Shown here one piece after another: positions 27,179-35,451 of a stretch of DNA of 64,000 bases. Numbering within the stretch: position 1 is the stretch's first letter; each line of letters starts with the position of its first letter. Source of the stretch: Thermotomaculum hydrothermale (GTDB taxonomy: Bacteria > Acidobacteriota > Holophagae > Thermotomaculales > Thermotomaculaceae). Where the stretch lies: positions 1,994,501 through 2,058,500 of the forward strand of contig NZ_AP017470.1 of NCBI RefSeq assembly GCF_016592575.1, given 5' to 3'. Below the pieces are notes generated by a model. The model did not search any database, had not been told where the DNA came from, and was given only the letters and a program-made list of their open reading frames with translations. A program made the translations under genes and the position numbers.

Positions 27179-28587
27179 GGGAAATTGTAAATATTGTGCT
27201 TGCAGGGGGAAGTGGAACAAGGCTATGGCCAATAAGCAGAACCTTACTTCCAAAGCAATTCCTTAAACTAAACGGGCATTATTCCTTTTTCCAGCAAACA
27301 ATTTTAAGGCACAAGGAATTTACAGACAAAACCATAGTTGTTGTAAATGACAGCCAGTACTTTCTTGCCCTTGAACAATTAGAAGAAATCAACATGGAAG
27401 ACAAGGTTTTGTTTGTTATTGAATCTGTTGGAAGGAATACAGCTCCGGCAATATGCCTTGCATCAATGCTTTTAAGGGGAGAAGACATTGCAATTGTAAC
27501 CCCATCAGACCACTTAATAACGGACAATGAAAACTATAAAAAAGATTTTGAAGCTTCAATTAAGTATCTAAGCGACAATAAAATTTTAACCTTTGGTATT
27601 AAGCCAGACTCTCCAAATACCGATTACGGTTATATTGAAACAGGAGAAACACTGGAAAAAAACATTTACCAGACAGTTAAATTTCACGAAAAACCGGAGA
27701 AAGAAACTGCTTTAGCATACTTAAAAAAGGGAAACTTTTTGTGGAACAGCGGGATATTCGCTTTTAAAATCAAAAGTTATCTAAATGAACTTGAAAAATT
27801 TGAGCCAGAAATGTATAAGGCATGCGAAGAAACATTCCTTGACAGCAAAATGAACGGCAACCTTATAAGGTTCAAAAGGGAATTGATGGAAAAAATCCCG
27901 GCAAATAGTATAGATTATGCGGTTATGGAAAAAACAGACAGGGGAATTACAAGACTTGCTTCCTTTGACTGGTCCGATGTGGGAAGCTTTGACTCACTTT
28001 ATACAATTCACGAAAAAGACCAGAACAATAACACTGTCTATAAACCAGAAAATCTAATAAATATAGATTCAAAAAACAACTTAATAATTACTTCAAAAGG
28101 CAGATCAATGGTAACAATAGATATTAACGATTTAATTGTGGTGGACACAAAAGACGCAGTGCTTATCTCAAATAAAGGCAGCTCCTCAAAAGTAAAAGAA
28201 GCGGTAAAAATCCTTAAAGAAAAAAACAGTGAAATTGTTGAAAGCCACATTACCACTTTCAGGCCATGGGGAAGTTTTACCGTTCTTGCGTCAAACAAAA
28301 GATACAAAGTTAAGAAAATCTATGTAAAACCGCACAGAAGGTTATCTCTTCAATTACACAAACACAGAAGCGAGCACTGGGTTGTTGTTACAGGCCAGGC
28401 AAAGGTAACAATAGGCAATGCTGTAATGCTTATAAAAGAAAACGAAAGTGTCTATGTTCCAATTGGAGAAAAACACAGGCTTGAAAACCCGACTGATAAG
28501 GACTTAGAAATTATTGAAATTCAGGTAGGATTCCCTTTAACTGAAGATGACATTGTAAGAATTGAGGACGATTATAAGAGGGAGTAA
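27175..28587 (+). CDS. manC: mannose-1-phosphate guanylyltransferase / mannose-6-phosphate isomerase
   Basis: 470-residue bifunctional-type enzyme. The N-terminal pyrophosphorylase domain opens with VLAGGSGTRLWPISRTLLPK. The C-terminal cupin domain (from ~355) includes RPWGSFTVLAS and LQLHKHRSEHWVVV. It makes GDP-mannose for the glycan. The frame is open to 27136, but the ATG at 27175 has AGAGGAG and overlaps the rfbD stop as ATGA, so it is chosen. The stop lies 3 bases from the convergent small membrane gene, with no terminator between. Confidence 0.94.
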   Translation: MREIVNIVLAGGSGTRLWPISRTLLPKQFLKLNGHYSFFQQTILRHKEFTDKTIVVVNDSQYFLALEQLEEINMEDKVLFVIESVGRNTAPAICLASMLLRGEDIAIVTPSDHLITDNENYKKDFEASIKYLSDNKILTFGIKPDSPNTDYGYIETGETLEKNIYQTVKFHEKPEKETALAYLKKGNFLWNSGIFAFKIKSYLNELEKFEPEMYKACEETFLDSKMNGNLIRFKRELMEKIPANSIDYAVMEKTDRGITRLASFDWSDVGSFDSLYTIHEKDQNNNTVYKPENLINIDSKNNLIITSKGRSMVTIDINDLIVVDTKDAVLISNKGSSSKVKEAVKILKEKNSEIVESHITTFRPWGSFTVLASNKRYKVKKIYVKPHRRLSLQLHKHRSEHWVVVTGQAKVTIGNAVMLIKENESVYVPIGEKHRLENPTDKDLEIIEIQVGFPLTEDDIVRIEDDYKRE

Positions 28588-28590
28588 ACC

Positions 28591-28854
28591 TTAAACATCT
28601 CCTTTTGATTTGTAGCCTAAATAGGATGTAAAAAAAGCTACAATTAATGTTATCAATAAGAATATTACAAAATGTAAAAGCCTGCCTGATTGAAATGAGT
28701 TAAAGCCTACAATCACTATTAAAATAAAAATTATAGCCCAGGATTTTGAAGGCATTCTAAAGGGACTGTCATTATCTTTAGAAAAGAAGTAATTCAATAT
28801 GGCTAAAAGTATAATCAAAACAGTTAACACAAGATAATAAATAACAGGTGTCAT
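28591..28854 (-). CDS. small membrane protein of unknown function
   Basis: 87 residues with three predicted helices (~5-23, ~38-53, ~58-80), short charged loops and a KSKGDV tail. The ATG has a strong AAGGAGGAG site. It is the last gene of the long minus-strand operon, 43 bases after the small Cys-rich gene. I do not recognise a family. Confidence 0.7.
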   Translation of the reverse strand: MTPVIYYLVLTVLIILLAILNYFFSKDNDSPFRMPSKSWAIIFILIVIVGFNSFQSGRLLHFVIFLLITLIVAFFTSYLGYKSKGDV

Positions 28855-28897
28855 AACTCCTCCTTATTTATTATCAGTCAACCTAATACTAAAAAAA

Positions 28898-29095
28898 TTA
28901 TTCTTCCTCTCCAAAGAAGAAATAATGGGCACATTCTTTAGAGCAAAACTCTCTTCCACCCATATTGTACGCACAGTTTCTGCAAAAATATTTAAAACAG
29001 ATGGGACACTTTTTTAATGTAATTGTTTCTTTTTCAGTTATCCCACATATTGCACATTTTTTTATATTTTTATCACTTTCTGGAAAATTAAACAT
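28898..29095 (-). CDS. small Cys-rich zinc-ribbon-like protein
   Basis: 65 residues with nine Cys, including CAICGITEKE, CPICFKYFCRNC and CSKECAH. The spacing suggests two zinc sites, similar to small FYVE/RING- or treble-clef-like bacterial ribbons. There is no membrane segment. The start lies one base after the stop of the histidine kinase, so it is co-translated with it and could be a partner. That role is inference from adjacency only. Confidence 0.7.
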   Translation of the reverse strand: MFNFPESDKNIKKCAICGITEKETITLKKCPICFKYFCRNCAYNMGGREFCSKECAHYFFFGEEE

Positions 29096-29096
29096 T

Positions 29097-29897
29097 TTAT
29101 TTCACCGGCAACCTGACAATAAAAACAGTGCCTACTCCCTTTTTACTATTAACAATTATCTCACCACCATGAGCCTCAACAGCAAGCTTACAGAAAGCAA
29201 GCCCAATTCCTTTGTTTAATTCATTTCTTGAAGAAACAGGGTTTAATTGAACAAACTCTTCAAAGATTTTTTCAAGGTCTACTTCTTCCATCCCCTGCCC
29301 ATTGTCTATAAGTTTTATTTCAAAAAACTTTTTATCTTTGTTCATAGAAACGGATATTTCAATTCTGCCCTTTCCCTTTTCAGTGTATTTAAGAGAGTTT
29401 GCAATCAGATTCTCCAGCACTCTTTTTATTATTTCCCTATCAATGTAAACAGTGTCAAAGGACTGTGGAGGGTAAAATACTATTTCCTTTTTTTCAAGCT
29501 CAAGTGCTATCTGAAAAGTCTCCCTTGCCTCCTCTACAAGATTGGGCAAATCTACAGGTTGTTTGTTAATTTTAAAGGTTTTCCCTGAATACTTTGCAAT
29601 ATCCAGGGCGTTCAAAATCATTGTGAAAACCCTGTTTACTGAATCAAGGGCTATGTTTAAGTATTTTTTCCTTTCCCTCTCATTAATCTCCTCATCTCTT
29701 GCAATTTCAAGGGCACTTTTAACTGCAGATAGAGGATTTTTCATGTCGTGGACAAACATTTCAAGGTATTTTTTTTGGTTCTCGGTTTTTTCCTTTTCAG
29801 ATAAAATGAGATTCTTTGTTCTGAAATAAACAATTATCAACACAGCATTTAAAAACAAACTTATTAAAAATGCGATAACAATTCCGTTCATATTCAT
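29097..29897 (-). CDS. membrane-anchored sensor histidine kinase
   Basis: 266 residues. One N-terminal helix (~5-25) is followed by a HisKA dimerisation domain with FVHDMKNPLSAVKSALE (phospho-acceptor His at ~50) and an HATPase domain with ENLIANSLKYT (N box), DNGQGM (G1) and GIGLAFCKLAVEAHGG (G2). There is no periplasmic sensor or PAS domain, so the input is probably the membrane or a partner. There is no response regulator gene beside it. The nearest regulator in the operon is the sigma-54 activator, which lacks a receiver domain. The ribosome site is weak. Confidence 0.9.
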   Translation of the reverse strand: MNMNGIVIAFLISLFLNAVLIIVYFRTKNLILSEKEKTENQKKYLEMFVHDMKNPLSAVKSALEIARDEEINERERKKYLNIALDSVNRVFTMILNALDIAKYSGKTFKINKQPVDLPNLVEEARETFQIALELEKKEIVFYPPQSFDTVYIDREIIKRVLENLIANSLKYTEKGKGRIEISVSMNKDKKFFEIKLIDNGQGMEEVDLEKIFEEFVQLNPVSSRNELNKGIGLAFCKLAVEAHGGEIIVNSKKGVGTVFIVRLPVK

Positions 29898-29922
29898 ATT
29901 ATTTAACTTTTTTAATACTAAA

Positions 29923-30687
29923 TCAATCTATTTTTAGAAAATTTTTTATACAAAGAACAGAAAGTGTCAGAAAAACACCAGGGATAACAGATATATAAGG
30001 CGCCACAAGAATAAACTCTTTCCCATCAGCAATTATATTCCCCCACGAAGGCAGAGGGGGCTTAATTCCTATCCCCAGAAAACTTAATGAAGCCTCAACA
30101 ATTATAGCCCCAGCAAAAGATAGGAGAATTTGTACAAGCAACGGAGTTTTGATATTGGGTATTATATGTTTGATAACAGCTTTTAATACCCTTTCTCCTG
30201 ATGCTATTGAATAGATAAAGTAATCTTCATTCAGTTTTGAGACTATCAACCCTCTGGATAACCTTGCAAACCCTACCCATCCAGAAACACTTAAAGCAAT
30301 TATTACTCCCCAAATACCCCCCTTAAAAAATGCAGCAAAAACTATAGCAAGAAGCATTCCCGGGAAAGATTGAAAAATATCGATCAATGAAACAAGCATT
30401 TTATCTATAAACCCGCCTTTAACCGAGGCAAAGAAGGCTACTGTAAATCCAACAACAAGAGAGATTAAAACGGCAATAAAGGATATTGAAAATGAAATTA
30501 ACCCTCCCAAACAGACCCTTGAGAGTAAATCCCTTCCTAAATAATCGGTGCCAAAAGGGTGGCTGAATGAAGGAGAAAACAACCTTGAAGAAAGGTCAAC
30601 AGAATAGTAATCTGGCTTTAAAAGAAAACCAACTACGCAAAAAGCTAAAATTGAAAAGAATAGAAACCTATAAATCCCTCTTTTCAA
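29923..30687 (-). CDS. ABC transporter permease (DppC/OppC type)
   Basis: 254 residues, ~6 helices. N-terminal FGTDYLGRDLLSR and late EASLSFLGIGIKPPLPSWGN are hallmarks of DppC-like permeases for peptides, nickel or sugars. The cytoplasmic coupling loop is SIASGERVLKAVIKHIIPN, in which the usual EAA start is SIA. It overlaps dppB by 20 bases. No binding protein or ATPase gene is next to the pair, so they must be supplied elsewhere or have been lost. Confidence 0.92.
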   Translation of the reverse strand: MKRGIYRFLFFSILAFCVVGFLLKPDYYSVDLSSRLFSPSFSHPFGTDYLGRDLLSRVCLGGLISFSISFIAVLISLVVGFTVAFFASVKGGFIDKMLVSLIDIFQSFPGMLLAIVFAAFFKGGIWGVIIALSVSGWVGFARLSRGLIVSKLNEDYFIYSIASGERVLKAVIKHIIPNIKTPLLVQILLSFAGAIIVEASLSFLGIGIKPPLPSWGNIIADGKEFILVAPYISVIPGVFLTLSVLCIKNFLKID

Positions 30688-31600
30688 AACTCACTCTCCT
30701 GTCAAGAACTCCTATTAGGAAATCACCTATAAGATTTGAATAAATATAAACAATAGCAATAAAAATCGCCAGTGATTGTACAAGTGGGTAATCCCTGATA
30801 TTTATCGCCTTTATTAAAAGAAGCCCTATCCCATCCCAGGAAAAAATTGTTTCTGTAATTATCGCCCCTGTTAAGAGAAAACCTAATTGAAGAAATAACA
30901 CAGTAACAACAGGGATTAATGCATTTTTAACAATGTGCTTGAAAAAAATAAGATATTCTCTTATTCCCCTTGTTTTAAGTGCCACAGTGAACCTTTTGTC
31001 TATTTGGTTTAAAAGTTCATTTCTAAATATATGTATTAAATAGCTTCCCATAGGAAAGGAAAGGGTTAACGCAGGGAGAAACACATGGTAAAAACCTCCC
31101 GTTCCTGAAACTGGAAAAATTTTTAATTTCACTGAAAACGCTAACAGCAGAAGTATCCCTAACCAGAAAGAGGGGATAGACATCCCTATTGTTGCAAAAA
31201 ACACAATAACTTTGTCAATAATCCCCTTATGAAATCTAACCGATAGAAAAGACAGGGAAAAAGATAAAAGTATAGCTATCAAAAATGCTACAATCCCCAA
31301 AAAAAGTGTATTTTTAAACTTTGATTTAATAACTGAAAAACATGGTTTATTGTAGTAAATAGAATTACCTCCACCGTTAACAAAAACATTTTTAAGGAAA
31401 AAAGCTGCCTGAGTAATAATTGGTTTATCAAGGGCATACTCTTTCACAATCCTTGTTTTCATTACGCTTGAAGCGTTTTCCCCAACTAAAATGTCTACAG
31501 GATTTCCTGGGGCAAGGTGGATTAACATAAAAACAATCAAAACCACAGCCAAAACTGTTGGAATTGAAAAAATTATTCTTTTTATTGCATATTCAATCAT
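30668..31600 (-). CDS. ABC transporter permease (DppB/OppB type)
   Basis: About 310 residues with six helices. The N-terminal RIIFSIPTVLAVVLIVFMLI and HLAPGNPVD are classic DppB features. The coupling loop is ALKTRGIREYLIFFKHIVKN and the late segment ITETIFSWDGIG is typical. The ATG at 31600 has AGG eight bases upstream and overlaps the end of the sigma-54 activator gene. A TTG at 31606 in frame is less likely. Substrate unknown. Confidence 0.92.
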   Translation of the reverse strand: MIEYAIKRIIFSIPTVLAVVLIVFMLIHLAPGNPVDILVGENASSVMKTRIVKEYALDKPIITQAAFFLKNVFVNGGGNSIYYNKPCFSVIKSKFKNTLFLGIVAFLIAILLSFSLSFLSVRFHKGIIDKVIVFFATIGMSIPSFWLGILLLLAFSVKLKIFPVSGTGGFYHVFLPALTLSFPMGSYLIHIFRNELLNQIDKRFTVALKTRGIREYLIFFKHIVKNALIPVVTVLFLQLGFLLTGAIITETIFSWDGIGLLLIKAINIRDYPLVQSLAIFIAIVYIYSNLIGDFLIGVLDRRVSFEKRDL

Positions 31601-34600
31601 TTTCAATACCTAATTTTTTTAAAAGCTGGTGAAGCCTTTGTCTTGTAATACCCAATTCTCTTGCTGCTTTTGTAAGGTTTCCATTACATCTTTCTATGGT
31701 GCTTTTTATAAATTTCCTTCTAAATTCCTCCTCAGCCTCCTTCAATTTACCCTTAAAAGAGATTTCGGAAGGCCTTACATACTCAGGCAAATGCTCAACA
31801 TCAATAACAGGGTTATCACCTGATAAAATTAAAGCCCCAGTAATAATATTCTGTAATTCCCTGACATTTCCTTTGTATTGATAATTCTTTAAAACCTGCA
31901 ACACATTGTAAGAAAATGATTTATCTCTTCCCGCTTCATTTGTTCTGAGGAAGTATTCAGCAAGAAGAGGAATATCCTCTCGTCTATCATTTAAAGTGGG
32001 GGTTTGAATATTGTAAGCTGCAATTCTGAAGTATAAATCTTCCCTGAATTCTCCCTGCTTGACAAGCTTTTTCAAATCTCTGTTCGTGGCAAAAACAAAC
32101 CTTGCATTAACCTTTTTTACCCTTGTGCTTCCTATAGGAGTAAACTCTCTTTCCTGCAAAACCCTCAAAAGCTTTGCCTGCAAAAGGGGAGACATTTCCC
32201 CTATCTCATCAAGGAATACAGTGCCATCTCCAGCAACCTCTAACAAACCTTTTTTCGAACTAACAGCACCTGAGAAAGCCCCCTTTTCGTACCCAAACAA
32301 CTCGCTTTCAAGTAAATTTGCAGGAATTGCAGCACAATTTATAGGGATAAATCTATTTCTCCTTCTCTTTGAACAATAATGTAAAGCCCTTGCAACAAGC
32401 TCCTTCCCAGTCCCACTTTCTCCTACTATTAAGACTGGTACATTAAAATCTGCAACTTTTAAAATACTCTCTTTTAGCTTCTTTATAACATCACTTTTAC
32501 CTATAATTTCATTTAGAAAATCACACCTATAAGAATAGGATGATGTGTCCTGTCCTGTATATATAAACTTTACATGCGTTGCAATTATCTCTAAAACAAA
32601 CTTTAACAAAGGAAAAAACTCGTCATCAACTTCAGTGTCTGAAATAAGGCATACCTGTTTTCCCCTGTCTGCCAAAACAAATAACCACTCTTTTTCCAGA
32701 TCTTCCTGGTAAGGAATAATTTCAATTCTGTTTAAACCCAGCCACTTAGCCAATTCTTCCAGTACTTTTCTCAGGGTAAAAACTTCACCTTTTACAGAAT
32801 GTTCAAAAACCTGATTTAGAATTGCAAAAAGGTTTGAATCAAACCTTGCTTTCTTTTTTCTTACAATTGCTTCTCTAAAAGTTGAAGCAAACTCATCATT
32901 AAAATGCCTTACAATTGAATAATCTCTTTCAACAGTTTCCTCGTCAAGCACAAAAATCAATCTGGAAAACCTTTTTATTAACTCGGATTTAATCAGGTAA
33001 ACAGTGTGCCTTAAAGGACAATTTTCAACCTCTCTGTAAAAATCATAAACTTCAGCAAGGTTTTTTTTGAAAAGAAGTATTTCAAACCACCTGTAAAGAT
33101 ATGGCTGGAGTTTGTCCTCTCCCTTTAATTCCCAGATTTTAAAGTATTTCCTTGCTTTTTCATAATCACCTTTGTAATAACAAAGTTCTATTTTTTTATA
33201 AGTGATTTCTCTTTTGTAAAGTTCAATATTACTCTCTTTTTCAAACAAAGAGAGGTAGTACTCACTCTTTTCAAAATCTCTCAAATCCTGATAAACAGTT
33301 GTAAGCACAAAATGAATTTGAGGTAATTCTGATTTTAATCCGTGTATCTCAGCAATTTCCAGAGCTTTTAACAAATATTTTTCCGCCTCTTTTCCCCTTG
33401 AAGCAAAGGCATTTATTTTAGCAAGAGCCTTTAATAGGTAAATTTGCTCTCTATAATGGTCAGTATTTTTTTCTCTCAAATAAAGTTTTAAAAAATACCT
33501 GTAACTTCTGTCAAGCTCGCACATTGAAACATCTATGTGCGCAAGGTTGTATTCAACATCTTCAAATATTCCTTCATTATCAATATCCACAGCAATTTTT
33601 AAAGCTTTCAGGTAATAATCCCTTGCCCTAAAAAAATCCTCTGTATAGTACATTGCATTACCGTAATGTTTGTAAATTAATGCAAGTTCCAGAAAGTTAT
33701 TTTCACTTTGTGCAAACTCGATTGCTTTATCAAAGTGGGTTTTAAAGTCTTTTTGAGCTTCAAAATATGCTACTATAGCCTTGAATCTGTAATATGTTGC
33801 ATCCTTCTTTTTTATCTGCTGTAAAATCCTTTTTAAAGACTCAAAATCCCTTTTTCTGTAAGCAAATTCCAAAGCACAATAGCCGTCAACCTTAACTCCT
33901 TTTACATCTTTCCCCTTTAATGCCACAACCAGATTGTAAAATGAAGAGAAAAAATTATTTTGCTCACAAAAATCAATAAGAGCGTCAAATTTATTGAGAA
34001 AAAATAGAGACTCAACTATATATGGATATAAAATCTTTTCTCTTTCTTTATCCCAGAAGCTTAAAGCTTTTTTAAAATTATCGGCACAATACCAGAAAAA
34101 GCCCTTTACCGAATTGGAAAAGTTTTTTCTATTCTCAACATATTCAGCAAGGTCTATTTTTGATTTGTTTTTTTTCAAAAAATCTTTACTTTCAATCAAA
34201 GACTTTAAATTCCCTTTTTCTGCTTTCAAGATAATATTTTCAATTTCTTTATCAGTTACAGGCTTTCTCTCTAAAGGGAATTTACAAACATTTTTTTCAA
34301 AAAAACCTTTTTTTTGCAAAATCAGATCAGGCTTCAGTTTTCTTAAATTCTCCAGTTCTTTTTTGTCTAATCCCAGTGAATCAAGGACTTCTTCCCTCTT
34401 TGAAAAATAACCTTTTTCAAGCAAATAAAGAAATGGGATAAAAAGCTTTTCTGATTCTCTGTTTAGCCTGCTTAAAAATTGCTGAAAAGAGTACTCAGGA
34501 TAAATATAATTAATAATTCCTATTTCTCCAGAAAGGGGAGGGTTAAATATAGCTGCCTTCCCTTTTTTCAGAAGCTTATTATAGGCTTTAGCAAAAGGTT

Positions 34601-35450
34601 TTTTCTCAAAAACAATAACTTTAAAATTTTTTATTTCTTCTGAAATTTTCTCAAAAATCTCTAAAGAAAAACTGTCAATATTTTCTCCCAATTCAAAATA
34701 GGCAATATCTTCTCCAATGTTTTTGAGCAAAGGTTTTACCCTTTTCCACATTAAATCAACATCGGCAAGTTTTTCAGGAGAGTATTGAGGAAGGTTTAAA
34801 TAAAAAAACTTTTCCGCAAATCTATTATAGCTTCCAAATGGAACACTTTCCCTTATCTCTAACCCTGAATAATCTCCCCCTAAAAAATAAAGAAAGGGTG
34901 AAACAATATGGCTAAAAGGGAAAATCCAGAAAACAGTATTTTGAGTTGATTTAAAAACATTTTCAAAGAAAGAGGTTCCAATCCTGAAATGCGCAAACCT
35001 ATCAACTTTATCAACTTTAACAGGTTGAATCTCATCAATAACAAATAGCAAATTTACAAGCGAATTCCCCTGTTGAGCTATATTGTCAATACTGTTTGTA
35101 AATTTCTGTGAATAGTTTTTTAAATAAGGTTGAAGGGACTTTCCTTCAAAATTCTCATCCCCAAATATCAAAGAGTAAAAAAACTCTTTTATTTTAGACA
35201 AGTACTTTGACTCTTCAAAGTCTTTGTAATCTATTGTTTTTTCATTCACAAAGAGAAAGTTGTCTTCTGTTACAAAAAGATTTTCAGGAAGTAAAGAATC
35301 AGGCATTAACCCTATTTGCTTGTAATAAAAACCGGCATTTACAAGCTGCTTGGCAAAGAAAACCGCTGTTTCAAACTTAAGCCTTTTGCCTTTCTCTAAC
35401 CTTTTGCCCTCTAATAATCTGTTTGAATCAAAAAACAGATAGTCAATCAT
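31593..35450 (-). CDS. large sigma-54-dependent activator with kinase-like N-terminus and TPRs
   Basis: 1285 residues. The N-terminus (~1-120) has a segment SLLPENLFVTEDNFLFVNEK that recalls the HRDLKPEN loop of protein kinases but lacks the catalytic Asp, so it may be a dead kinase fold. A middle part of unclear fold is followed by helical TPR-like repeats (~470-840) and a GAF-like region (~870-970). The AAA+ domain has Walker A VGESGTGKELVARAL at ~1005, the sigma-54 loop GAFSGA in place of the usual GAFTGA, and Walker B FLDEIGEMS. A Fis-type HTH (NLTKAARELGITRQRLHQL) ends the protein. It likely senses an internal signal and activates sigma-54 promoters. It lies between glnN and dppBC. Confidence 0.88.
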   Translation of the reverse strand: MIDYLFFDSNRLLEGKRLEKGKRLKFETAVFFAKQLVNAGFYYKQIGLMPDSLLPENLFVTEDNFLFVNEKTIDYKDFEESKYLSKIKEFFYSLIFGDENFEGKSLQPYLKNYSQKFTNSIDNIAQQGNSLVNLLFVIDEIQPVKVDKVDRFAHFRIGTSFFENVFKSTQNTVFWIFPFSHIVSPFLYFLGGDYSGLEIRESVPFGSYNRFAEKFFYLNLPQYSPEKLADVDLMWKRVKPLLKNIGEDIAYFELGENIDSFSLEIFEKISEEIKNFKVIVFEKKPFAKAYNKLLKKGKAAIFNPPLSGEIGIINYIYPEYSFQQFLSRLNRESEKLFIPFLYLLEKGYFSKREEVLDSLGLDKKELENLRKLKPDLILQKKGFFEKNVCKFPLERKPVTDKEIENIILKAEKGNLKSLIESKDFLKKNKSKIDLAEYVENRKNFSNSVKGFFWYCADNFKKALSFWDKEREKILYPYIVESLFFLNKFDALIDFCEQNNFFSSFYNLVVALKGKDVKGVKVDGYCALEFAYRKRDFESLKRILQQIKKKDATYYRFKAIVAYFEAQKDFKTHFDKAIEFAQSENNFLELALIYKHYGNAMYYTEDFFRARDYYLKALKIAVDIDNEGIFEDVEYNLAHIDVSMCELDRSYRYFLKLYLREKNTDHYREQIYLLKALAKINAFASRGKEAEKYLLKALEIAEIHGLKSELPQIHFVLTTVYQDLRDFEKSEYYLSLFEKESNIELYKREITYKKIELCYYKGDYEKARKYFKIWELKGEDKLQPYLYRWFEILLFKKNLAEVYDFYREVENCPLRHTVYLIKSELIKRFSRLIFVLDEETVERDYSIVRHFNDEFASTFREAIVRKKKARFDSNLFAILNQVFEHSVKGEVFTLRKVLEELAKWLGLNRIEIIPYQEDLEKEWLFVLADRGKQVCLISDTEVDDEFFPLLKFVLEIIATHVKFIYTGQDTSSYSYRCDFLNEIIGKSDVIKKLKESILKVADFNVPVLIVGESGTGKELVARALHYCSKRRRNRFIPINCAAIPANLLESELFGYEKGAFSGAVSSKKGLLEVAGDGTVFLDEIGEMSPLLQAKLLRVLQEREFTPIGSTRVKKVNARFVFATNRDLKKLVKQGEFREDLYFRIAAYNIQTPTLNDRREDIPLLAEYFLRTNEAGRDKSFSYNVLQVLKNYQYKGNVRELQNIITGALILSGDNPVIDVEHLPEYVRPSEISFKGKLKEAEEEFRRKFIKSTIERCNGNLTKAARELGITRQRLHQLLKKLGIEND

Positions 35451-35451
35451 T

